DNA of 64,000 nucleotides, from assembly GCF_014490485.1 (NCBI RefSeq), contig NZ_JACTVA010000008.1, positions 1-64,000 on the forward strand. The letters run 5' to 3'. How positions within the stretch are numbered: the first letter of the stretch is position 1; every line of letters begins with the position of its first letter. Source of the DNA: Teichococcus aerophilus. Its GTDB lineage: Bacteria > Pseudomonadota > Alphaproteobacteria > Acetobacterales > Acetobacteraceae. The position numbers were made by a program, and so were the translations under genes. Shown in pieces: positions 49,527-57,608 of the stretch. A model generated the notes under the pieces. The model was not told the origin of the DNA. It was given only the letters and a program-made list of their open reading frames with translations, and did no database searches.

Positions 49527-51110
49527 TCAGGCCCGCACCGGCCCTGGCCGCCCGGCCTCGACGACGAAGCGCGCCCGGTCCTCCCGCGCCGCGCCGGGGG
49601 TGGTGACGTGGGAGACGGCCCGGTAGGTGGCGGAGAAGGTGGTGCTGTTCACCTCATGCAGCGTGTAGCCGCGCCGGGCATTGAAGAATGCCAGATGCGG
49701 GTTGCGCGCCATCTCCGCCGGCGTGCCGCGCTTTGCCTCGGACCCATCGCCACCGGAACTGATGGAGGTGGCGGTGAACTCGGTACCAATGGCAGGACTG
49801 TCCTCCCGGTCGTAATCCAGCTTCAGCGTGCCGGCCAACGCCACATGCACGTCACCCGAGACGACGACGAGGTTGCGCGGCGCCTGCAACGCCCCGAACA
49901 CGCGGCGGCGGGCGGCGGGGTAGCCATCCCACTTGTCCATGTGCAGGCGCTGGGTGGCGTCCGTGCCCGCATCCACCCGCAACATCGGCACCTGTTGCGC
50001 CAGCAGGCGCCAGCTGGCCTGGCTGCGGCCCAGGCCGCGTGCCAGCCAGGCCTCCTGCGCCGGGCCGATCATCTGCGCCGCCGGGTCCTGCTGCGCGGCG
50101 CAGACGGGCTTCACCCCGTCGCCACAGGGCTGGTCGGTGCGGAAGCTGCGTGTGTCCAGCACCGCGATATCCAGCAGCCGGCCGTAGCGCAGCGCCCGGT
50201 AGGCCTCGATCTCCGGCCCGTGCGGCAACTGGGCGCGGCGCAGCGGCATGTGCTCGTACCAGGCCTGGAAGGCGGCCTGCTTGCGCAGGGCGAAGACCTC
50301 CGGCGGCACGGCGGGGCGGTTCGGGCGACTGCCGTCATCCTGGCTGAACGGGCCGGCCCAGTTGTTCTGCACCTCGTGGTCGTCGAAGGAGGGCAGGAAC
50401 GGGTGTGCCGCCTGTGCCGCCGCCAGATCAGGGTCCAGCTTGTACAGGGCGTAGCGGGCCCGGTACTCGTCCAGCGACACCGGCTCCGGCCCCTCATGGA
50501 AGCGGATGGCGCTGGCGTTGCGGCCGGATTCGTAGATGTAGTCGCCATAGTGGAAGACGAAGTCGAGCTCCTCCTCCTCGGCCACGTGCTTCCAGGCGGT
50601 GAAGTAGCCCTGCTGGTAGTTCTGGCAGCCGGCATTGACGAAGCGCAGCCGCGCCGGCGCGGCATCCGCCGCCGGTGCCGTGCGGGTGCGCCCGGTGCGG
50701 GAGAGCCACGCGCCGTAGCGGAAGCGGTACCAGTAAATGCGCCCCGGCTGCAGGCCGGAGACCTCGGCGTGCACCGCATGCGCCAGTTCCGGCCGCGCCA
50801 GTGCCTCGCCCGTCGCGGCGATGGCGCGGAACTCCGGGTCGTGCGCGATGTCCCACGCCACCGGCAGTGCAAGGCGTGGCATGCCGCCGCCGGCCAGGGG
50901 CTCCGGCGCCAGCCGCGTCCACAGCACCACGCCATCCGGCCACGGATCGCCGGAGGCCACGCCGAGGGTGAACGGGTTCCCCGCCAGGGCCGGCGCGCCC
51001 AGCGCCCGCGGTGCCGTGCCCTGGGTGGCGGCCAGCGCCGCCATGCCCAGCGCGCCGCGCAGCAGCCCACGGCGGGAGAGGTCGAGGATATGGCGCTGCT
51101 GGCTGTCCAT
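49527..51110 (-). CDS. phoD: PhoD-like alkaline phosphatase/phosphodiesterase
   Basis: A 527-residue PhoD family enzyme. The N-terminus has a twin-arginine signal (DLSRRGLLRGALGMAAL), then NPFTLGVASGDPWPDGVVLW, the PhoD N-terminal domain. The metallophosphatase core shows FVNAGCQNYQQG, FVFHYGDYIYE and FLPSFDDHEVQNNWAG, which supply Fe3+/Ca2+ ligands in PhoD. It should act on phosphomono- or diesters outside the cytoplasm, probably during phosphate need. No Pho box was recognised. Single gene between repeat copies F and E. Confidence 0.93.
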   Translation of the reverse strand: MDSQQRHILDLSRRGLLRGALGMAALAATQGTAPRALGAPALAGNPFTLGVASGDPWPDGVVLWTRLAPEPLAGGGMPRLALPVAWDIAHDPEFRAIAATGEALARPELAHAVHAEVSGLQPGRIYWYRFRYGAWLSRTGRTRTAPAADAAPARLRFVNAGCQNYQQGYFTAWKHVAEEEELDFVFHYGDYIYESGRNASAIRFHEGPEPVSLDEYRARYALYKLDPDLAAAQAAHPFLPSFDDHEVQNNWAGPFSQDDGSRPNRPAVPPEVFALRKQAAFQAWYEHMPLRRAQLPHGPEIEAYRALRYGRLLDIAVLDTRSFRTDQPCGDGVKPVCAAQQDPAAQMIGPAQEAWLARGLGRSQASWRLLAQQVPMLRVDAGTDATQRLHMDKWDGYPAARRRVFGALQAPRNLVVVSGDVHVALAGTLKLDYDREDSPAIGTEFTATSISSGGDGSEAKRGTPAEMARNPHLAFFNARRGYTLHEVNSTTFSATYRAVSHVTTPGAAREDRARFVVEAGRPGPVRA

Positions 51111-51256
51111 CGGGCGGGCTTCTCTGGCACGGCCGGGATGCGCGCGGCCGCATTGGCGTGCCCGGTGGCTGTAGCCGGCATCGCCGCCGCTTCCAACGCC
51201 GGCCGAATGTCACAGCCAAAACGTCATCCGCCAGCCATGTCGGCGCTGGTGGGCCA

Positions 51257-51331
51257 AGGGCATGACGTGGGATGACCGAAACGCCTGAATCGCGCGATCA
51301 GAGCAGGGCGTGCGAACGCGGCACGCTCTAG
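51257..51331 (+). repeat. Dispersed intergenic repeat, copy E
   Basis: A 75-base plus-strand copy. Core TGAATCGCGCGATCAGAG, then a 9-bp hairpin AGGGCGTGC / GCACGCTCT with loop GAACGCG, and the end GCACGCTCTAG, whose complement includes the TAG stop of the glycosyltransferase gene. The first hairpin unit is partly lost. Confidence 0.72.
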
Positions 51332-52236
51332 CGCCGCAGGGCCCGCACCAGCCGCCCCACCAGCCTCGCCGGTGGTGGCAGCCTGCCGCCGGCTACCGCT
51401 TCCAGCAGGCGGTGCAGCCCGGCGATCTCGGCGCGCAGCTCGGCCACCACGTGGTCGTGTTCCACCTTGGCGGCGCGCATGGCCAGGCGCTGCGCCTTCA
51501 GTTCCTCCCGCATCCCGAACAGAATGGCCTCCAGCAAGGGGGAGGTGTTCTGCCAGGACGCATCGGTGAAGGAGAGGCCGTAATCCGAGCGCAGGATGGA
51601 GGAGTTCTGCCCATCCGACAGCCCCAGATGCTGCACGGCGGAGTCCGGCAGGCAGACGATGGCCCGCCCCTCCGCCACGAAGCGCTCGCAGATCTCCCAG
51701 TCGAAACGGCGGGAGGGCGTGACATGCGCCAGCACATCCGCCACCGCCTCCCGCGACCACATCGTGCCGGCGAAGCCGACATGCGGCTTCAGCAGCAGCC
51801 CGTCCGGCCGCAGGGTGCCGGGGTGGGATGGCGTGTTGAACAGGGAGAGCAGACCCTGGCAGCGCGGGAAGGCCTCCAGCGCCCGGTCCAGGACATCCGG
51901 TGCCACCAGCAGGTCGGAATCCAGCACCAGCAGCAGGCGCTTGTCGGTGCCTTCGATGAACTGGCGCATCAGGTTGAAGGCGGCATAGTCGGCGCGGCCG
52001 GAATTGTATTCCCGCCGCTGGATCCCGGCATGCGGCGGGTACCAGCGGCGCAGGTCCTCCGCCCCATATTCGGTGCTGGCGTCGTCGAGCACGAGGATAC
52101 CCGCTTCCTCCACGCCCCGCGCGCGGGCCAGGGAGCGTGAGGTGGCGGCGACGATACCGGGGCGGTTGAAGGTGGTGATGCCCAGCAGGATATCGGCATA
52201 GCCGGGCGCGTGGTCGCCGCCTGAATGTTGCATCAT
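51328..52236 (-). CDS. Family 2-type glycosyltransferase
   Basis: A 302-residue GT-A fold protein. The start LLGITTFNRPGIVAATSRSL and VLDDASTEYGAEDL are the nucleotide-sugar binding part, and LLLVLDSDLLV gives the DxD-like DSD motif. EICERFVAEGRAIVCLPDS and VQHLG close the catalytic region, and a basic tail follows. The sugar and acceptor are unknown; it is not in a polysaccharide cluster. Two adjacent ATGs (52236 and 52233) are possible; the second is better spaced from GGAGGGG. The stop is in repeat copy E. Confidence 0.87.
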   Translation of the reverse strand: MMQHSGGDHAPGYADILLGITTFNRPGIVAATSRSLARARGVEEAGILVLDDASTEYGAEDLRRWYPPHAGIQRREYNSGRADYAAFNLMRQFIEGTDKRLLLVLDSDLLVAPDVLDRALEAFPRCQGLLSLFNTPSHPGTLRPDGLLLKPHVGFAGTMWSREAVADVLAHVTPSRRFDWEICERFVAEGRAIVCLPDSAVQHLGLSDGQNSSILRSDYGLSFTDASWQNTSPLLEAILFGMREELKAQRLAMRAAKVEHDHVVAELRAEIAGLHRLLEAVAGGRLPPPARLVGRLVRALRR

Positions 52237-52331
52237 TCCCCTCCCCGCCAGCCTACCGGCGCAGAACGCGTGCCGGGCGGCATGGGTTTATCCTGAAGGG
52301 ACGATGCATCACGCGTGGCGCCTGCCCGGCC

Positions 52332-53132
52332 TCACAGCAACAGGCTGCCCATCTCGCGCGCCGCCGCGCGCATCAGCGGCACGACCTCCTGCCGCATCCG
52401 CGCCGCCGTCATGCGGCCGGCATGGCTGCTGGTGGCCAGCGCCGCCACCAGCCGGCCGCCACGGTCCCGCAACGGCACGGCGGCGGAGGCAAAGCCTTCC
52501 TCCAATTCCCCGTCCACCACCGCATAGCCCTCGGCGCGGCAGGCGCGGATGGCATCCAGCAGTTCCGGCACCGCCCGCAGCGTATGCGGGGTAAAGCCGG
52601 GGATCGGCGCACTGGCCAGCAGGGCTTCCGCCCGCGCATCCTCCAGCCCCGCCAGCAGCACGCGGCCGGAAGCCGTGGCGGTGGCCGGCATGCGGGTGGC
52701 GGTCTTCAGCGCGTAGCGGACATGCCGGTCCGGTGCCTCCGCCCGCGCGACGTTCACAATATGCGGGTAATCCAGCACGGTCAGGGACGTGCTTTCCCCG
52801 ATGCGGTGAGAGAGCGCTTCCAGCGCCGGCTGCACGCGGCGGTCCAGCCCCGCCGCCGCCAGGTAGGAAAAGCCCAGGCGCAGCACCTGCCCTGTCAGTT
52901 CGAAATACTTGCCATCCGTGCTGGCGAAGCCCTGTTCCACCAAGGTCAGCAACAGCCGCCGTGCCACCGCGCGGTCCACCCCCGCCCGGGCGGCGACGTC
53001 GGACAGCGTCAGCCGCCGCGCGCCCTCGCCGAAGGCCTGGATGACGTCCAGGCCACGGGCGAAGGCCGTCACGAAGGTGCGGCTGCGCGGGCTGGCGCCG
53101 GTCTCGTCATCCATGCGGGGCGCTCCGGTCAT
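52332..53132 (-). CDS. IclR-family transcription regulator
   Basis: A 266-residue IclR regulator. The helix-turn-helix is in the N-terminal 80 residues (LTLSDVAARAGVDRAVARRLLL), with ARGLDVIQAFGEGARR before it, as in PcaR/PobR-type proteins. The C-terminal ligand domain contains RHVRYALKTATRMPATATASGRVLLAGL (in parts) and AVVDGELEEGFASAAVPL. It overlaps the Bug gene stop by four bases and is the last gene of an operon with the FAD oxidoreductase and the Bug protein, which it may control. Confidence 0.92.
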   Translation of the reverse strand: MTGAPRMDDETGASPRSRTFVTAFARGLDVIQAFGEGARRLTLSDVAARAGVDRAVARRLLLTLVEQGFASTDGKYFELTGQVLRLGFSYLAAAGLDRRVQPALEALSHRIGESTSLTVLDYPHIVNVARAEAPDRHVRYALKTATRMPATATASGRVLLAGLEDARAEALLASAPIPGFTPHTLRAVPELLDAIRACRAEGYAVVDGELEEGFASAAVPLRDRGGRLVAALATSSHAGRMTAARMRQEVVPLMRAAAREMGSLLL

Positions 53133-54112
53133 TCGACGTGGATATTACGCTCCTTCACCAGGGCGCCCCAGCGCTGGAATTCCGCCGGCACCATGGCGGC
53201 GAAATCGGCGTTGGAGCGGCTCGCCGGCACGGCGCCGAAGGTGGTGATCTGCTCGCGCGTCGCCGGCTGCGCCATCGCCTCGGCCAGGATGGCGGCGACG
53301 CGGGCGGCGCCCTCGGCCGGCACAGTGCGCGGGGCGAACATCGCCTGCCAGCCATCGACCTCGATGCCCGGCACGCCGGCCTCGGTCAGCGTCGGCACCT
53401 CGGGCAGTTCCGGCAAGCGCTGCGCCCCGGCCACCGCCAGCGCGCGCACCGTGCCGGCGCGCAGATGCGGCAGCATGGAGGACAGCGTCAGGAAGCCCAT
53501 CTGCACCTGCCCGCCCAGCAGGTCCGGCATCAGCACGCCCTCCCCCCGATACACCACCGGCTCGATCTCCACGCCCGCCTGGCGGTTCAGCAACTCGGTC
53601 GTCATGTGGGACAGCGTGCCGTAGCCGCTATTGGCGGAGGTCACAGTGCGCGGCTTCGCCTTCGCCGCCGCCAGCAGCCCGGCGACGTCCTTGAACGGCG
53701 AGGCCGCAGGCACGACCAGCAGGAACGGCGTGGAGGCGATCTGCGCCAGCGGCGTGAAGTCCTTCAGCACATCGTAGCCGACCGGCTGCGCCTGCAAATG
53801 CGGCACGATGGTCATGCTGATGCTGCCGAACAGCAGGGTGTGGCCATCGCTGGCCTGCGCCGCCGCGGCGGTGCCGATGACGCCGCCGGCGCCGCCCCGG
53901 TTCTCGACCACCACGGGCTGGCCCAGCTTCGGGCCCAGCACCCGTTCCGCCAGCATGCGCGCCAGCCCATCGGCTGGGCCACCGGCGGCGAAGGGGACGA
54001 TGACGCGCAGCGGACGGTTCGGCCACGCCTCGGCGGCGCGGGCATGGCTGATCCACGGCAGGGCCAGGGCGGTGGCCAGGACGGCGCGGCGGCCGGGTGC
54101 GGGACTCGTCAT
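53129..54112 (-). CDS. Bug/TctC-family periplasmic solute-binding protein
   Basis: A 327-residue Bug protein with a Tat-like or Sec signal (MTSPAPGRRAVLATALALPW). The mature part begins WPNRPLRVIVPFAAGGPADGLARM, with VVVENRGGAGGVIGT and YGTLSHMTTELLN. It binds an unknown, probably carboxylic, solute. It lies between the FAD oxidoreductase and IclR genes and has no TctAB partners nearby, like the Bug protein at 31015. Confidence 0.93.
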   Translation of the reverse strand: MTSPAPGRRAVLATALALPWISHARAAEAWPNRPLRVIVPFAAGGPADGLARMLAERVLGPKLGQPVVVENRGGAGGVIGTAAAAQASDGHTLLFGSISMTIVPHLQAQPVGYDVLKDFTPLAQIASTPFLLVVPAASPFKDVAGLLAAAKAKPRTVTSANSGYGTLSHMTTELLNRQAGVEIEPVVYRGEGVLMPDLLGGQVQMGFLTLSSMLPHLRAGTVRALAVAGAQRLPELPEVPTLTEAGVPGIEVDGWQAMFAPRTVPAEGAARVAAILAEAMAQPATREQITTFGAVPASRSNADFAAMVPAEFQRWGALVKERNIHVE

Positions 54113-54161
54113 GATGGTCGTTTCCTGTTGTTGTCGCTTCGTCGTTGCGTAGGCGTCGGTA

Positions 54162-55451
54162 TCAGGCGGTCAGGAAGGCATCGGCCGCGCGCAGCCTCTC
54201 CCGCAGCAGGCCGGGCGAGACGGCGCGGGTGCCGGCATTGCCGGCCACCACCATCGCCGCGGCGGTGCCGGCGGCCTGCCCGATGGCCATGGTGGTCGGC
54301 ATCACCCGCACGGAGGCATGGGCGCCATGGGTGGCGGAGATGCCGCGCCCGGCCACCAGAACGTTGTCGAACCCTTTCGGGATCAGGCAGCGGAACGGGA
54401 TCTCGTAGGCGCGATCCCCGCCCAGCGTCTCGAAGCTCAGCCCGGCACCCTTCGCGGGGTGGATGTCCATCGGGTAGGCGGCGACGGCGATGGCGTCGGG
54501 AAAGCGGCGCTGCGCCCGCAGATCATCCGCCGTCAGCAGGTAGTCGCCCTGCACGCGGCGCGATTCACGGATGCCGAGCTGCGCGGCCAGCGTGACCAGC
54601 CGCCCATCCTCGCAACCCGGCACATGGGCGCGCAGGAAGGTGGCGGCGGAAAAGGCCTGGCGGCGCCCCTCCATCTCCCCGGCGCTGAGGGCGAAAGGGT
54701 CGGTGGCATCCAGGCTGACGCGGCTGATGTTGAACCAGCCGTCATGGGTGCCGGGGATGCGGCTCTGGTGCAGGGCGGCACGGGCCAGGGCGCCGCTCTC
54801 CACGCCCTGCCGGGCCAGCTCCTGCCGCTCGGCGGTGCTCAGCGCATCGAAGCGGGGGAAGTCGATCGGGCCGAAGCGGAACATCATGGTGGCTGGCTGC
54901 GGCGCCTCGTCCGCCGCCAGCGGCAGGAAGGTGGCGCCAGCCCGCTCCAGCACGTCCAGGTCGCCGGATGCATCGATGACCACGCGGGGATGGATGGTCA
55001 GCACGCCGGCCTTGGTCTGCACGGACACTGCCTCGATACGCTGGCCGCTGGCGCGCACGTCGGCGATGGTGGCGTGGAACAGCACGCGCACGCCGGCTTC
55101 GGCCGCCATCTCGTCCAGCACCAGCTTCAGCGCTTCCGGGTCGTAGGAAACCTGGTCCATGGCGTGGCCGGTGGACATGGTGAAGCGGGTATGGCCGCCG
55201 GAAGCGCCATGCCGTTCCAGCCGCCGCACCACTTCCTCCGCCGTGCCCTGGATCACCTGGCGCCCGGCCTCGGTCTCCCAGCCAACGAACTGGCCGACCG
55301 CCGCCGCCGTGGCGCTGCCGCCCAGGAAGCCCCAGCGCTCGACCAGCAAGGTATCGGCGCCTGCCCGCGCGGCGGCGATGGCGGCCACGGTGCCGGCCAT
55401 GCCGCCGCCGCAGACCAGGACCTCGGCGTCGATGTCGGTGCTTCCGGCCAT
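54162..55451 (-). CDS. FAD-dependent oxidoreductase (FAD_oxidored type)
   Basis: A 429-residue flavoprotein. The dinucleotide motif is AEVLVCGGGMAGTVAAIAAARAG (split near residue 9), then LLVERWGFLGGSATAAAV, VVIDASGDLDVLERAGA and VLVAGRGISATHGAHASVRV near the end. This is the FAD_oxidored (PF12831-like) group, which includes enzymes of unknown substrates. The start MAGSTDIDAE is preferred; a longer frame has no motif. It leads the operon with the Bug protein and IclR regulator, so it probably oxidises the solute the Bug protein binds. Confidence 0.88.
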   Translation of the reverse strand: MAGSTDIDAEVLVCGGGMAGTVAAIAAARAGADTLLVERWGFLGGSATAAAVGQFVGWETEAGRQVIQGTAEEVVRRLERHGASGGHTRFTMSTGHAMDQVSYDPEALKLVLDEMAAEAGVRVLFHATIADVRASGQRIEAVSVQTKAGVLTIHPRVVIDASGDLDVLERAGATFLPLAADEAPQPATMMFRFGPIDFPRFDALSTAERQELARQGVESGALARAALHQSRIPGTHDGWFNISRVSLDATDPFALSAGEMEGRRQAFSAATFLRAHVPGCEDGRLVTLAAQLGIRESRRVQGDYLLTADDLRAQRRFPDAIAVAAYPMDIHPAKGAGLSFETLGGDRAYEIPFRCLIPKGFDNVLVAGRGISATHGAHASVRVMPTTMAIGQAAGTAAAMVVAGNAGTRAVSPGLLRERLRAADAFLTA

Positions 55452-55466
55452 GCGGTTCGTCCTTTG

Positions 55467-55479
55467 TACGCAGTGCGCA
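55467..55479. promoter_or_regulatory. Possible operator upstream of the FAD oxidoreductase operon
   Basis: TACGCA-G-TGCGCA is a near-palindrome 16 bases before the start codon. It is a candidate IclR-family site by position only; I have no motif from other sites to match it. Confidence 0.25.
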
Positions 55480-55530
55480 TGTTCATGCGTCAGGCGCACA
55501 GTCTGCCGCAGCCGGTGCCCCAAAGTCAAA

Positions 55531-55548
55531 GGGCGGCCGAAGCCGCCC
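55531..55548 (-). terminator. Intrinsic terminator of aroQ
   Basis: GGGCGGC and GCCGCCC pair around CGAA (TTCG on the minus strand, a stable tetraloop), and TTTGACTTT follows on the minus strand. It lies 32 bases after the aroQ stop. Confidence 0.65.
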
Positions 55549-55580
55549 CTATCCGTCGGCGCAGCGCTGGCGCCGTTGCG

Positions 55581-56024
55581 TCAGCCGGCCTGCAGCAGCT
55601 TCGCGACGCGCTGCAGCGCCAGCGTGTAGCCCTGAGTGCCGAAGCCGGCGATGACGCCGGAGGCAACGGCGGAGACGTAGGAATGGTGCCGGAAGGCTTC
55701 CCGCGCATGCACGTTGCTGATGTGGATCTCGATGATCGGCCCCTCGAACGTCTTCAGCGCATCCAGGATGGCGACTGAAGTGTGCGTGAAGGCGGCGGGG
55801 TTGATGACGATCGCCGCGCCGACCTCCCGCGCCTCATGCACCCAGTCGATGATCTCGTATTCGCGGTTGCTCTGGTGGAAGCGAATGTCGAATCCCAGCC
55901 CGGCCGCGGTCGCCCGGCAATCGGCTTCCACATCGGCCAGGGTTTCGTGGCCATAGATCTCGGGCTGGCGCTTGCCCAGCAGGTTGAGGTTGGGACCGTT
56001 CAGAACGAAGACCGTGCGGCTCAT
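55581..56024 (-). CDS. aroQ: 3-dehydroquinate dehydratase, type II
   Basis: A 147-residue type II dehydroquinase of the shikimate pathway. The motif [19 protein letters not shown] contains the flexible-loop Arg and Tyr, followed by [27 protein letters not shown] and [18 protein letters not shown] with the catalytic His. Normal length. It is single, between a terminator and the membrane-protein gene upstream on the same strand (95-base gap). Confidence 0.96.
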   Translation of the reverse strand: MSRTVFVLNGPNLNLLGKRQPEIYGHETLADVEADCRATAAGLGFDIRFHQSNREYEIIDWVHEAREVGAAIVINPAAFTHTSVAILDALKTFEGPIIEIHISNVHAREAFRHHSYVSAVASGVIAGFGTQGYTLALQRVAKLLQAG

Positions 56025-56119
56025 GGCAATTCCCGAATTGGACTGGCTGTGGGGGCCTCGCCGGGCCCTGGCCTGCATCCTGCCCGCAGCGCCCGCGCTC
56101 TCCAAGCCGTGGGCACCGA

Positions 56120-56893
56120 TCAATCGCCCCGCAGGCCGAACACCACGGAGGCCAGTTGCAGCACGGCCAGCAGCGCCGCCAGCCCGGCCAGGACCCGGCG
56201 CGGCGGCACGTGGCGCCGCGGCAGGGCCACCAGCCAGGCCAGCAGCAGGCCCGCCAGCGTCACCAGCAGCATGCCGGCGGCCAGACCGGCCAGCGCCACG
56301 GGGGCGATGACGATGCTCATCGCACCCGTCGTCATGACGCCGAGTGCCAGGAAGGCGGGGAACATCATCAGGCGGGACGTGCCGACCACCACCGCCAGCA
56401 GGATACCCAGCCGGCGCGAGTCTTTGGGCCCACGCCAGGCGACGACGGCCACCACCGCCAGCCAGGTCATGTCGATGTACAGCGTGGCCTGCAGCAGCGC
56501 CGCGCGCTGCCGTTCCATCCAGTCCCCCGCAGGGGAGATCATCAGGATGCCCAGTGGGATTCCCACCACCAGCGCGGCGCCGGCGCCCCACTTGAAGGCG
56601 GGCCAGAGCTGCGACCGCATGCCCTTCTCGCCCGAGAGCAGGAACAGCGCCCCCGCCAGCAGGACCGCGGCCACGTTGATCGCTTCCCAGTAGGCGAACG
56701 TGCCCGCCAGGGCGACGGCCACCAGGCCGACGGGGCCGAAGGGCAGCAGCAGCATGACCGTAAGGCCCAGCACCGCCCAGAGAGGCGTGGCGCCGCCCGC
56801 GCCTGCTTCCGGCGCCGGGCGGGGCTCGGGCACTTCCGGTTCAGGCAAGGCTGGCTTCAGCAGTTCCGGCTTCGGCAATTCGGGGGTTGGCAA
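56120..56893 (-). CDS. Unassigned multi-pass membrane protein with Pro-rich N-terminus
   Basis: A 257-residue protein that I do not recognise. It begins with a cytoplasmic-type Pro/Glu/Leu/Lys-rich segment ([20 protein letters not shown]), then about seven hydrophobic segments from residue 35 onward with a short Arg-rich loop ([13 protein letters not shown]) near the end. The start appears to be TTG because no ATG or GTG occurs in the 21 codons between the lysE stop and this point; AAGGA lies about 10 bases upstream. It lies 63 bases after lysE in the same frame and so is probably co-transcribed. Confidence 0.65.
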   Translation of the reverse strand: MPTPELPKPELLKPALPEPEVPEPRPAPEAGAGGATPLWAVLGLTVMLLLPFGPVGLVAVALAGTFAYWEAINVAAVLLAGALFLLSGEKGMRSQLWPAFKWGAGAALVVGIPLGILMISPAGDWMERQRAALLQATLYIDMTWLAVVAVVAWRGPKDSRRLGILLAVVVGTSRLMMFPAFLALGVMTTGAMSIVIAPVALAGLAAGMLLVTLAGLLLAWLVALPRRHVPPRRVLAGLAALLAVLQLASVVFGLRGD

Positions 56894-56956
56894 AGCGGGC
56901 CGGTCCTTCGCTGGGGCAAACGTGTCCCGCAGCAGGGCGTCACGGCGGAAGCGGCG

Positions 56957-57556
56957 TCACCGTAACAGCGGCAGCACGCTGGCAGCCAGCAGCAGGCCCA
57001 TCACGATGTTGAAGATGCGCCAGTGGCGCGGCGTGCGCAGCAGGCGCCCGGCACCCTGCCCCACCAGGGCCCAGACCAGCAGGCAGGGCATGGAGATCAG
57101 GCCGAAGGTCAGCGCGATGCGCAGCCCGGCATCCAGCATCGCTTCTCCGGGCGCGGTGAAGGCCGGCAGTGCCGCCAGGGCGATCATCCACGCCTTGGGG
57201 TTCACCCACTGGAAGGCTGCGGCAGCCAGGAAGCCGAAGCCACGCGGGGCGGCGCCGGGCTCGGGCGGCGGCGCGTGGCCGATCTTCCAGGCGAGCCATA
57301 GCAACCACAGCACGCCCACCCAGCGCAGCACGCCATGCAGCGACGGGCTGGCCGCCAGCGGTGCCGCCAGCCCCAGCGAGGTCAACACCAGCAGCAGCAT
57401 GAAGCCCAGCGTGATGCCCAGCATCGCCGGCAGTGGCGCGCGCCAGCCGCCCGCCGCGCCCATGGCGCTGACCATCAGCGTGTTAGGCCCCGGCGTGACA
57501 CTGGCCGCCACCGCGAAGCCCAGCAACGACCAGGGCACCGACATCGTGAATTCCAT
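56957..57556 (-). CDS. LysE/RhtB-family amino-acid exporter
   Basis: A 199-residue transporter with six hydrophobic segments. The LysE signature is VAASVTPGPNTLMVSAMGAAGG near the start, and QWVNPKAWMIALAALPAF is conserved in the second half. The family exports amino acids or homoserine (lactone). The start ATG at 57556 has GGGGG before it, and lies inside a 32-base inverted repeat. It follows the N-acyl-D-amino-acid deacylase gene, so it may export the freed amino acid. Confidence 0.9.
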   Translation of the reverse strand: MEFTMSVPWSLLGFAVAASVTPGPNTLMVSAMGAAGGWRAPLPAMLGITLGFMLLLVLTSLGLAAPLAASPSLHGVLRWVGVLWLLWLAWKIGHAPPPEPGAAPRGFGFLAAAAFQWVNPKAWMIALAALPAFTAPGEAMLDAGLRIALTFGLISMPCLLVWALVGQGAGRLLRTPRHWRIFNIVMGLLLAASVLPLLR

Positions 57557-57579
57557 GCCCCCAGCGGAGCATGGAATTC
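57548..57579 (-). promoter_or_regulatory. Inverted repeat covering the lysE start codon
   Basis: GAATTCCATGC (57548-57558) and GCATGGAATTC (57569-57579) are perfect 11-base arms with a 10-base spacer. On the mRNA the lysE start codon is in the stem and the GGGG ribosome site is in or beside the loop, so the hairpin could control translation; as DNA it could be an operator. Confidence 0.55.
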
Positions 57580-57583
57580 CCGA

Positions 57584-57606
57584 TTAGGTCAATATCAGTG
57601 ACCTAA
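57584..57606. promoter_or_regulatory. Perfect dyad upstream of lysE, probable operator
   Basis: TTAGGTCA (57584-57591), a 7-base spacer ATATCAG, and TGACCTAA (57599-57606). This 23-base dyad lies 28 bases before the lysE start and ends 3 bases before the stop of the upstream deacylase gene. AT-rich compared with its surroundings. Confidence 0.6.
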
Positions 57607-57608
57607 AA

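Noticed and set aside
48045-51275. A 1076-codon open frame on the plus strand opposite the EamA and PhoD genes
   Set aside because: It is antisense to two clear genes, composed of Arg/Gly/Gln/His-rich sequence without domains, as expected for the opposite frame of GC-rich codons.
48017-51331. Repeat copies D, F and E as the ends of a composite transposon carrying the EamA and phoD genes
   Set aside because: There is no transposase, the copies differ in decay and orientation, and the same element occurs singly elsewhere in the window.
6388-51331. A CRISPR array or retron/toxin-antitoxin system based on the repeats
   Set aside because: Copies are kilobases apart with no regular spacers, no Cas, reverse transcriptase or toxin-like genes nearby.
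56800-56893. Tandem DNA repeat encoding the Pro/Glu/Leu segment of the membrane protein
   Set aside because: The peptide pattern is loosely periodic but the DNA units are not regular enough to be a true tandem repeat.
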